64,000 nucleotides of DNA from Tenrec ecaudatus (taxonomy: Eukaryota > Chordata > Mammalia > Afrosoricida > Tenrecidae), in NCBI RefSeq assembly GCF_050624435.1, contig NC_134539.1, positions 119,519,525 through 119,583,524 on the forward strand. Reading direction: 5' to 3'. The notes beneath the pieces are model-generated. The model was not told the DNA's origin, made no database searches, and was given only the letters and a program-made list of their open reading frames with translations. Each line of letters begins with the position of its first letter. The stretch's first letter is position 1. Of the stretch, positions 34,001 to 46,508 are shown piece by piece. Both the position numbers and the translations under genes were made by a program.

Positions 34001-37000
34001 CCTTCTAGATTTTATGTTCCTGTTACTGTATCCATGATCCATTGCTGAGTAACAAATTACTCAAAAACTTAAAACAGTAAGCTTTTATTATTCCACACTG
34101 TTTATCTGTGAATCACGAATTGGGGGACAGCTTGACTGGGTTGTTCAGGCTGTCTCATGAGATTTCTAAGTGTCAAATGGAACCGGAGTCACCTGAAAGC
34201 TTGATGATGCTAGACGGAGGATCTGCCGCCAAGAAGGCTCACTCACATAGATGGCAACATCATGCTGCCTCTCAGCGGGAGGCCTCAGTTCCTCATCACC
34301 TGGACTTCTGCGTAGGACTGCTGGAGTATCCTGCTAACTTGGTAATGGCTCTCCCAAGAGCCAGTGCGCCAAGGGAGCTAAGACTAGCCTGTGGTTCTCA
34401 ATACTTACCTTTGCAAGTCACACACTTTCCTTTCCACAGTGCCCAATCAGTGATGTTGGTTAACCCTATGCATTGCAGGAGGAGAAAGCACAGGGAGTGA
34501 ATACCAAGAGGCAGAAGTCATTGGAAGCCACCTTGATGGCGAAATGCCACTATTAAGCCATACTGTTATTTTAAAATAAAAATCATTCATGTAAAATGGA
34601 TTTTTTAAAATTCTGCCTGATGGTTATTGCTATATATATATATAATTTTACTGGGGGCTCTTACAGTTCCTGTAACAATCCATACATCAATTGTGGTACA
34701 TTTTATAAAGTTTTATAACTTGCCTAGGATCACACAGCTTATGTAAGTGATGGAGTTGAAATTTAGCCCAAGCTCAGAGTTTCTGACTGCAGAGCCTAAC
34801 TGCATTTTCCACTATCTTGTGCTGCCCTCCCAGGATCCTCAGGGGAGAGTGGATTCCTTGTTTGGCTGCTAACTGCAAGCTCAGCAGTAAATGAGACTTG
34901 CTGCTCCCATAAGATTTATAGCCTCCTCGGAAACCCACGGTAGTTCTTCTCAGCCCTTTAAGATCGTTGTGAGTCAGAATTGACAAAATAGCAGGGCGTT
35001 TGGTTCTTGTTTGGTGCTGCCCCTCACGTAACATGTCTTATGAGATAAGAGTTTTCAGAAAATCAGCTCTAAAATGCATTGGTTTCAATGGTGTCTCTCG
35101 GTTTTTCATCAGGCCTGATGCCTATGCAACAACAAGGATATCCGGTGGTCTCTGTCATGCAGCCTAATATGCAAGGCATGATGGGAATGAATTACAGCTC
35201 TCAAATGTCCCAAGGACCTATTGCTATGCAGGTACGTGCTTCATCTGATTGTTTACAGAGTTATTGATCATTACGTGCTATGTGCCAAGACCTAAATATT
35301 ATATTTAGAAATAATTATAGTCTGCATCAAGACCAAATGAAGATAATCCATAAAAGTGAGAGAAAACAAGAAAAGCCATCTAGGGGAAACCTGGTAACTT
35401 CTTTATTTGGATACTGACTTAGACAAATCTAGAAAGTCCTTTTGGAAATTCCTTGGGAATGAGTCCATGAAGTAACATTGTTAGATGTAGCACTGTTCTC
35501 ATGGGAAAACTGTGTCATTGCTTGGAAAGCTCAGAGCTGTCACTGTTACTCCTCTTTGTATAGTTGGTAGAGTTCTCACAACAGAGTTTGAAAAGGGCAG
35601 TGTCTTAGTGAAGTAGTAGCTACATAACAGAAATGCCAAGAGAGGCTGGCTTTAACCAGCAGAAGGGTGTCCTCTCACCGGTGAGGGCGCCAGCACAACG
35701 GGGAGGGCTTCTGTCTTGGTAGGCTGTGAGGGAAGGTCCTTGTCATCAGTCTGGCCCTGAGTCTCGGATTTTCTCAGCGCTGGGATCTCAGGTTCAAAGG
35801 ATGCACTCTGCTCCCATTTCTTCTTTCTTGGGGGTAGGCGTAAGGTGTCCCTTTGATCTCTACTCATTTGTTACAAACCTTTTCTATCTCAAAAGAGATT
35901 GGCTCAAGATGCAACTTAATCCTACCATTCCTTAGCATAAATGCCACGAATTGTGCCTCATTGACACCCCACAGGTTAGAATGTAGAAGGCCTAGAACAA
36001 CTGCATCATACCACAAAAATGGAGAAAAATGCCTCATGCCAAGCGTCATGGCCTAGCCAAGTTGACATACATTTTGTGAGGGACACACTTCAGACTGTAA
36101 CAGGTGGCAGCTCCACTGTTTGGATGAGGAAGTAAGCTTTATGAGGATACTACTCAACGACACACAGTGAGCTGGGACTTGAACCTATGTCTTCAGTATC
36201 TCTGTAGGGTCCTCCAGATTATATCATATTAGCCCAGTTGGCATTGGTGTATTAATTATGATGCTGCAGACATAATTACTACATGATACATATGAAAAAT
36301 CACGCCGTTGTATTAGACAGTGCCAAGGGGAAGAAGAATACCAGCTGTCAGGAGGCATCACAAAGGGCATTCATTTGCTTGATAAAATGATGTCTCAAAA
36401 CTTGGCTTTGTTAGCATACTAGGAATAGACTTCTCTCTTAAAGGGTCCAGCAGTAACATTATACATGAGATTGTTGGATACAATCTGAATGATACTTTAT
36501 CCATTCACAGCTAATCACACAAGAGGTGGCATATGTGGTAAGAACATGTATAAAAGACTTATCTTGGCCTTGGGAGTCAAAAACCTCTCAAGAAATTGAA
36601 TTTCAGTTGAATGTGAATGAAAAATAGCTGTTAGCCAGATGAGTAGATGGGAGAAGAGCGTGCTGACAGGAACGATCCTAAGCTGGCAGGGATGTGGCAC
36701 ATTGGAGCAGCTGGGGCATCTGTGAGCCAATGAATATTTTAAAGCAGTGCCGGATACAATTAGATTTGTATCTAAAAGATTCTTTTGCCTATTTGGGGAC
36801 TACTTGGAGGTAGCAAAGAGAGCAAGAAGAGATGTAGGGGAAATCATTTAAATGCTGACGTCGGGAGAGGAGGTGAGAAAATGGTGGTGGCTTAAATTAG
36901 GGTGGTGGCAGAAGATAGAGGGATGGTTTTGAGAACTAATTGAGAAATGAATCAGCCCTTGCTGAGTGATTGGATGTTGGAAATAAAGGATGATATCAAG

Positions 37001-40000
37001 CTAACTCCCAGTTTTCCACATGAGTAACACATTGAGGATGCTATTAATAAAAAGCATTGGAGAAACTTGTTTGATGATGCATGTTGACTTTGAAAACTCA
37101 TGAAACATTCGAGTGAAGCTGTGCAGGTGCCGTTTAATAAATTACGCGGGAACTCTAGTTTAAGAGTATAGGTGTGGGAGTCGTCAGCACGCAGATCGAT
37201 GCCAGAGGGCTAGAGTGGGAACATCCATAGAGTCTATAGACGGCTAGTCCAGGGAGAACCCTCGAGACTGCAGCATTTAACTCTGAGAGTGCATTCTTAG
37301 TAAAGAAGATCAGAAGAGCAGTCATAGAAGTAAGGAGAAAATAAAACAACATGAAAAATATGCCATTAAAACCAAGGGAAGAGCAATTTTTTTAATTAAT
37401 AAATATTTTATTGGGGCTCATACAACTCTTATCACAATCCATACATACATCAATTGAGCAAAGCACCCTTATACATTTGTTGCCCTCGTCATTCTTTTTT
37501 TTTTTTAACAATTTATTAGGGGCTCAAACAACTCTCTTCACAATTCATACATATACATACATCAATTGTGTAAAGCACATCCATACATTCCCCGCCCCAA
37601 TCATTCTCAAAGCATTTGCTCTCGGAAGAGCAATTTTTAAGAGAAGACAAACAACTCTGGCTAAGTCACTGGTAAAGCAAATTACAAGGCCATGCCTAAC
37701 CAAACCAAGGAAATGCAACCTTGCCAGGTACCCAGAGAACAGAAAATCAGATATATTGGTGAGAGCACACTTGTCTATCATAATGCATTTTAAAATCTGT
37801 ATCAAGTTTTTTAATGGCTGAGTATTATTTCATACTGTAGTTTTACCATCATTTCTCTATTGATGAATAGTCATGTGGTCCATTGGATTTCACAAAACAA
37901 GCCTCACTGGTCATGTAGGTGAAAGCAATTTTGATGGAGTGTTGGGGAGAGGGTCAAAGCCTAATTAGAATGGATTAAGGAATTAAATGGAAGGTAAGAA
38001 AATGAAGACGATATAGACAGTTCTTAGGAGAGCAAGATGATGGATGCATTCCCTGTGTATTCAAATCATATGAGAAATTAAATCAGAAGTCGTTTGATAG
38101 ATTTTCAGTAAGAAAATCAATGTCCCAGAGACTTGAAATACTGACATGATGGGTGTGTTCCTTTATATGTGCTGGAAGCAGGATGGCTTAGGATGCATGG
38201 ATATTAGCATGGCCAAGCATGGGTTTACCCCCTGTTTATGCCACATGTTACTACAGTCACTGATTCTAGAATGACCTACCCTGCCCCCCATGTGTTAACA
38301 CACGTGAAGTTAGAATGCATCTTATAAGGACTGGTGTCTTAGAATTGTTGTCATCTATTCATTGCCTGTACATATATGAACTTATTCATAGCTATTTAAA
38401 GTAAAGGGATAGGGAAAATATATACAATATAAATACAAACAAAAAGAGCTAATATAGCAATAAAAAAATCAGACCACAAATAGATTTTAAGGCAAAAACC
38501 ATTACAAGTCTATAGGTAAAGAAACTTTTGATAAAAACCTACATGCACAAAAAATATAGATTGCAGTTTGAAACCACCAGTCACTCCATGGTAGAAAGAG
38601 GAGGCTTTCTAGTCCCATAAAGATACCAAGTATGGGAAACCCACAGAGGCAATTGGACCCTGCCCTGTAAGGTTACTATGAATCAGAATCACTGTGATAG
38701 CAATGAGTTTTTTTGAAAATGTATAAAGAAAGGACAATAACAAAGAGAAATGGGCAAATCTACAATCAGTGAAGATTTAGATTTGAACAACCTTCTTCAC
38801 AAAAGTGACTAATGGACATAAAAGATACTCTTCCCAACAATTGCATAATACACTTTGTTTTTTAGCATTCATGAAATAATTCTAAAAATTGACCATATAG
38901 TGGGCCATAGAAAATCTCACCACATATAATGTTAAAACCAGGGCATTAAACCAATTCAATCCAGTTTGACCTCTTGCTGATCATTTGCTTTTTTTATCAC
39001 AGATAAACTGACTCAGAATCTGTTTTAACAAGGTCCCCGGTGATTCTTACAGTTCATCTATGTATGTGCACGCATGCGCGCGCGCGCGCACACACACACA
39101 CACACACACATGAATCACCTGGGAATCTTGTTAAGCTAGATCCTCATTGAATATATCTGGAGTAGAAACAGAAATTCTCAGTATGGAGGTTGAACTGGAA
39201 TGATGCAGTTCAAAGCCCCGATTTAAACCTTACATAGGATCATGCTGAATTTACTTGAGATTTGTGATCGAGAATTTAAAGCAAATACCTAGTGTTTTCT
39301 GACCAGCATGATTCAGCTGTTTGTAAGATAAGAGAAGGGAATTAATTAACTCTAATCAAGCATGGGGCTTCCCAGGAGATGATCGTTAAGGATGTCCGCA
39401 AGGGTATTATAATGCCGAACCCTGGAATGAAAGCTGGCCATTGAAAAGGTAGTGAGTTCTGGGGAAAGTGGTAGAGTAAGATTAATGGATGGCAGGTATC
39501 AATGAAACAAGAACATTTCTGGAATGAATATATGGGCTGGAAAGATAGGAGTTAATGGCCGAGTGGTGGGGTGCTTCAAGTCAAGGCTTTAGAGATGATA
39601 CGGCTGACCGGCACTCCTAAGGTCAAGGGTCCAACAGGGCCATGGGAAACTGGCTGGTTGAGGTGAGAGTTCTAGGTCCATGAGGTGAGACCACAGTGGT
39701 ACATAGTCTTCCATGTGATGGTGACATCACCTAGAACAGTGCAAGAATAGAATGGAGACAGCCAAGTTCTGAAGGCATCAGCTGAGGAGAGAGGGAGTTG
39801 AGCATCAGTACATGACATGAACAAGGTAGGCTAGTAAGTAATGAAATCTGATAGCAAAAAAAAATTTAATGTATCCAGGTTTTTAATGGGAGAGGGGAAA
39901 AGGCTTTAAGAAAGGAATATCCCTCAGCATTCCACTAGGAAGCTGCAACCTCCAAATGAAAAGACTTCAGAGGAGAGCCAGCGTTCAGTTAGGGGCAAAG

Positions 40001-43000
40001 GGGGAGCGAGCCTTTTACCAAGAGAGGAGGTTCTAGTCAGTAAAAGTTAGCTGTTCTTATTGTTATTATCACTAATATTTTGGATTTTATGACTAGCTTT
40101 TGTGTTACACTGTTCTATCTGCATACTTCACAAAGCTTCATTCTGTTGTATTGATATTTATCGTTGATTAAATATATGATGAAGGGGTGGTTAAAGCACT
40201 TGATGGCTAATCCAAAGGCTCCGTAGGAGAAAGCTGTGGTGGCCAGCTTCTGTAAGGACTTTCAGCCTTGGAAACCATATGAGTAGTTCTGTTCTGGTAT
40301 ATAGGGTCACAATGAGTCAAAATAGACACACAGCCATGGAGTTGGTGTTTGGGGAAGTATATATTTTTTTTGGGGGGGAAGTATATTTTATTTTCTATGA
40401 AAATTTGAGTATTGAACACCAAATAATGAACATCAAAACATTCATTCAGTTATCAAATTCCTTTTGTGGAATGATTCCTGTCTGTAAAGTCTTTGCTGTT
40501 ATCGAACTCTGTAACGTATGATAGCTCTCCTCCTAGACACGGATTAGTGAGCTCATAACCAAGTCAATTCAAACTCAGAGTGCCCTCATAGGACAGGGTA
40601 GAACTACCCCTATAAATTTCTGAGACTGTTAATTTTTTTAATCATCTTATTGGGGGCTCATACGACTCTTATCACAGTCCATACATATATCAGTTGTATA
40701 TAGCACATTTGTACATTCATTGCTCTCATCATTCTCAAAACATTTGCTTTCCACTTAAGCCCTTGACATCAGTTCCTCGTTTTTCCCCTTGCTCCCCACT
40801 CCCCACTCCCTCATGAACCCTTGATAATTTATAAATATTTATTTTGTCATAGCTTACACCATCCGACGTCTCCCTTCACTGACTCTTAACTTTTTATGAG
40901 AGTAGAAAACCCTACCTTTCTCCCACAGAGCGACTGGTGGTTTCAAATTGCTGGCCTTGTAGTTGCTGCCCAGTGGGTGACCACTCTGCCACCACGGCTC
41001 TCTAGTGAACATCAATTAGCAACCTAAATTGGGAATGCATGCATGCTTACACAAAGCTTGGAAGATTTTACTCTCTCCAGAGAATTAACCGTGTGGCTCT
41101 GTAAGAAAACAAAAGAAATGGAAGTGGGGGAGATGTTCAGAGGAGCCTATGTTCCTTGAATCTTTTATAAGACTTCATTAATATGTAGTGGACAAATTAA
41201 AAAACATTAAAAACGAATGTATGGACATTAAAGTTTTTCTTTGTGATAGTTAAAAGGAGAACTTTTGAGTTTTACTCTGTCGTCTGTTTCTTCTAGGCAG
41301 GGATACCAGTGGGACCAATGCCAGCAGCTGGGATTCGTTACATGGGACAAGCACCCTTCCTGGGACTGCGTGCTCCAGGCCCACAGTACACTCCAGACAT
41401 GCAGAAACAGTTTGCTGAAGAGCAGCAGTAAGAGATCTCTAGGATTCAAGGAGAGCAAGGAAGCATGATACCTATTATTTTAAAATTTGTCCTTGAAAAC
41501 TAAAAAAAACCCTTTCATTATAAGTTTAGAGCCAAAAGAAGCGACTTTAGAGATCCTCTGATTCATCCTTCTTATTGCACGTCTATAGGCACCTGGGTGG
41601 CTCAAGCAGTTTGCGATGGGTAGCTACCTAAAGGTTAGCAGTGCAGACCTACCAAGTGGCTCTGGAAGAAAGGCCTGGCAAACTCCTACAGTAAAGCTTG
41701 CAGCCAAGAAAACCCTACAGAGCAGTTATAGTGTGTAAAATCTGGGGCACAGGGAGTTGGAATCAACCCCGTAGCATCTGGTTTCCTGTGGGTATCAGAG
41801 ACTGCGATAGGAGTCAGCATCAACTGGATAGCCCCAGGGTATTTGGTTGTGTAGTTCACATCTGGGCAGGTGAGGTCCAGAGAAATTAAACAACTTATCA
41901 ATGAAGGTGTATTGGTTTCTCAGTGATACTGTTACCAAAATAATCCAAGTGGATGGTTTTTACAGAACAGAAAATTAATTTCCTGAGACTGGAAGTCTGA
42001 ATTCACGGCATGGGCTCTAGAGAAAGGCTCACTCTGTCATGTTAGGGGGTAATCCTTGTCTCAACTTTTCTAACATTCTTTGGAGCGCTCAACATGACAT
42101 CTGTCTTTCCTTGCTTCTGTGCCTACTTTGCTGTTTTCATAGTTCAAAACTGATTAGCTTGGGTCACGCCCTACGCTGCTATGGTCTCACAAAAAAGAAA
42201 ACCTTATTCCAAAATGGGATTATAGCTACATATGTAGGGTTAGGAGTCAAGCATATGTATGAGGGGACACAGGTCAGTCCCTAGCACAGTGTTACACAAA
42301 TCAAAGGCTGGACCCAAGTGTAGGAATTTGAGCCCCAGATCATTGTGCTTTCTCCCCTCCGACACCATCTTCTCCAGTGAGAGTTTCTTTTCTGTGTGCA
42401 GGACAAAGGCTTTTTATGTGTCTGTCTATTCTCTGAGATTAGGTTTATATGAAAAAAAATTGCCTTTTCCTTGGCACATTATGTAGATAAATCATTTTTA
42501 GACTTATTTTCAAATCTTTTGAGATGACTATAGTGGGGGAGCAGTGTTCTCCTAGAAGACAGTTAGATACAACCGCTTCGGAGGAGTGCCTAGGGCTGCA
42601 GATAGCTGCAAGGTGAATGGCTGAAGCCATTACTAGCAATCCAAGTCTAGCACAGCTGATAATCCCTGGAGTTGGATCTTCACTAGATTGTATTTCCCAT
42701 AGAAAACGATTTGAGCAGCAGCAAAAGCTCTTAGAAGAAGAAAGAAAAAGACGCCAGTTTGAAGAGCAGAAGCAAAAGCTCAGACTTCTGAGCAGTGTAA
42801 AACCCAAGGTAATGCATCCACACTGTCAGCCCGCACGTGTCTCTCTCATCTGTTTATTGCTGAAACAGCTGCCCACACCGGGTCTGTAGTTGATTAATTT
42901 TGGTTTCTCAGGTCCCAGAGTGAAAGAGTTTTCTTTTTCTATAGAGATGCCCTGTTGTGGAGGATTAGGTTATCAGCCATTATTTCCTCAGCACTGTTTG

Positions 43001-46000
43001 TCATCTTTTCTTGGGACAAATCTGTTGTGTGCTATGAAGTTGATTCTGTCTCACAACTACCCTGTGGAACAGAGTAAAACTGCTCCATCTGTACTCATTG
43101 TGAAAGCAGCCGGCCACATCCTGCTACCACAGAGCAGCGAGGGGTTTCCAACGGCCCGTATTTCAGTTAGCAGTGAGCATTTAACCACTGTACCACTGGG
43201 GCGGGGCGCCTTAATCTTAAACTTGCTGATATAAACATGAGTTTCTCATCATTTAAAAAATATTTCACTGTGCTCTAGATGAAAACTTGCATAGAAAATT
43301 GGTGGTCCAATTAAGAGTTCCTACACTAATTGTTCCCTGACCTTGGCTGCAATACCCACAGTGTGTCACCACTCCCTCTGTTCCCCTGGTCCCCTGCCTG
43401 CCCTGTCAGCTCATCTTGGGTCTCATAGTATTGATGACCCTAAGAGCACATTCTTCACGGGTTTTACTGTTTGTTGGATATTTCCATCTATTGGCCAAAA
43501 GGTGTCGTCCGGGAGCATCTGAAATTAGGTTTCTTACTTTTTAGCACATTGAATGTGTAGTACCTATATCCTCACGTATTTACAAATGAGCCTTTTAATA
43601 TCTTTATATTCAACAGAGGATCAGGTTATATCCTTTTTTTTTCTGTATTTATCAAAGATTTTTTTGACTTAAGAGAATTGATTTTGGTAAAAATGTCGGA
43701 AATAGATTCAGCTATCCTCTCAGTGAGGGTTGACCCCTATTGTTTTTCTCTCAGCTAGGGGAGAAGAGCAGAGATGAGGCTCTGGAAGCCATCAAAGGGA
43801 ACTTAGATGGGTTTTCCAGAGACGCTAAGATGCACCCTGCTCCAGCCTCACACTCCAAGAAACCAGGTACTTTTCACTTTCAGAAGGCGTTAGAATGATC
43901 TTCTCTTTGAAGATGATTTTTTTAGTTCCGGTAGGTGACTGTTAAATGCATGCTAAGAACCAGACCACCACTTGTCTGTAATATCTTTCATGTTACTGTG
44001 ATGCTGGACACTATCCCACCAGTAGAAGGGTCACCCAGGGGGGACAAGCTTCACGTAGTTTCCAAGCTAAGCCAGACCAGGGAGGACCTGGAACCTACTT
44101 CTGGCACTCGGCCAGGAAAACCTTAGTGACATCAGAACCCTGTCTGAAGTGGTGTGGAGCCTCTGACCCTGGAGCCTCTCAGGTGGAAGGTACTCGGAAC
44201 TGGAGAAGAACTGCCACCTCCTCCAGGAGCCAACCTTAATGATGGATCAGAACTTTCAGAGTCTTCATTGGTTGACATGGCACAACTCAAAATGAAGAGA
44301 AACAACTTCAGAATAAGTGGAATGTGAATGTAGACAGAGAGCTGAAAGTTGGCAAGTGGAACAGGCTGGTGTTGGCCATTTGAATTGCACAATCATGGTC
44401 TACTATGCCAGAAATGATAAATTGAAGAGAGATGGCATCACATCCGTTGTCAAAAAGTTCATTTCAATATCTATCCTGAAGTACAATGTTGTCAGTGATA
44501 AAACAATTTCCATATACCTGCAAGGAAAAATCAGTTAACATAACTACTATTCAAATTTATGAAGCACCACGAAAGCCAAACATGAAGAAATTGAATATTA
44601 TAACCAGCTTTTGTAGTCTGAAATGGATTAAACATGAAATTAAGATGCTTTAATAGTTACTAGTGATTGGAATGCTAAAGTTGGGAACAAAGGTGAAGGA
44701 TTGGTAGTTGGACAATGTAACATTGGTGATAGAAATTATGCCAAAGCTGACATGATAGAATTTTGTAAGACCCACAGCCTATTGACTGGAAATACCGTTA
44801 TTCAACGACATAAACTGTTATTATACCTATGGGTCTTTCCAAACAATATGCAAGAATCAAATGAACTATGTTTATGGAGATGATGAAGAAACAATATAAT
44901 CAGTCAGAATAAGGCTAAGATCAACTGCAGAACAAGTCATCAATTACTCAGATATAAGTTTAAGTTGAAACTGAAGAAAAAACAAGCCCACAGGAGCCGA
45001 AGTACAACCTTCAGTATAGCCTACCTGAATTTAGAGCTCATCTCAAGAATAGATTTGATGTATTGAGCACTAATGGCCAAAGACCAAATATGTTGTGGAG
45101 ATGAGATCAAGGACATTCTACATAAAAACAGTAAAAGACCATTAAAACCACAGGAAAGAAAAGAACAGAATGAGTGTCAGAAGAGACTGAAACTTGCACT
45201 TGAATGTTGAGTGGCTAAGCTGAGTGGAAGAAATGACAGCGCCAACAGAAAAGTGGGGGGAGGGAGTCAGAGGTGAGTGTAAGGCATGAAAAAATAATAA
45301 TTTGTAAATTATCAAAGGTTCGTGGGGGAGGAGGGAACCAGCTGATACCAAGGGCTCAAGTAGAAAGAGATTGATTTGCAAATGATTACGGCAACATATG
45401 TACAAATGTGCTTGACACAATGATTGGATGTATGGATTGTGATAAGAGCTGTAAGAGCCCCCAATAAAATTATTTAAATTTTAAAAAACTGAACAAAAGA
45501 TTTCAAAGGGTAGCTTGAAAATAAAGAAGGGCGTTGGAGAAAATAGGGAGCTAATAACAAGGAGTATAAGAAAGAGGAAGTAAAAATTGATTGTGGTAGT
45601 GATGATACAACTCTTTTAACGTGATTGAACTATTAAATTATATGATATTTGGATTTAGTTCCAGTAAAACTTTTTATTTAAAAAAAGGAAGAAAGTAAAG
45701 TGTAATGAAATGTGTAAAGACTTGTAGTTAGCCAAAAGAGAATTACATGCTCAGCGTTTCTCAAACTAAAATAACAGAAGACAAAATTCAAGCCTGGGAT
45801 AGCAATACTGAAGGATTCTGTGGACAAAATATTGAATGGTACAGGAAAGATCAAAAGTTGATGGCAGTAGTACAGAGCCACTGAACCAAAAAGAATTGGT
45901 CAACTTTCAGTCATTTCAGAAGGTAGGAAGAAGTGTAAGCTGCACTGAAGGTACTTTTGACAAATAAAGCTCTAGATATTGATAGAACACCAAACGAGAC

Positions 46001-46449
46001 ATTTTAACAGCAACAACACTGAAAGCCCACAGCTACCTGGTCAACCCACTGAAATATATCCATGTTTGTACCCCTTCAAAAGAAAGTTGATTCAACAGAA
46101 TATGGGTATTACCCAACAGAGACTACCAGAAAGATATTTGCCTCTAATTCATTCATCACACAAAGGAATTTGTCTATATCATAACAATTTATGGATAACA
46201 TGTAGTTATGAGAGTTTAAACCAGAACTAACTAACTCTCTGCCATCGAGTCAGTGCCGACTCACAACAACTCTAAAGGACAGGGTAGAACTGCCCTTTGA
46301 GTTTCCAAGACTGTCACTCTTGACAGGAGTAGAGAGCCCCTTCTTTCTGCTATAGAGCAGCTCGTGATTTTGAAATGCTGTCCTTACAGTTAGCAGTCCA
46401 ATGAGTTACCACTATTTTACCAGAGCTTCTCGATAAGAGTTTTCCTAAA

Positions 46450-46508
<59 letters not shown>

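Noticed and set aside
34108-34500. A 130-codon frame
   Set aside because: It lies within a MaLR-like LTR and resembles no protein.
44701-44883. Frame reading like an endonuclease (DWNAKVG, MIEFCKTH)
   Set aside because: It is a fragment of a decayed RTE with stops on both sides, so it is annotated as a mobile element and not a host gene.
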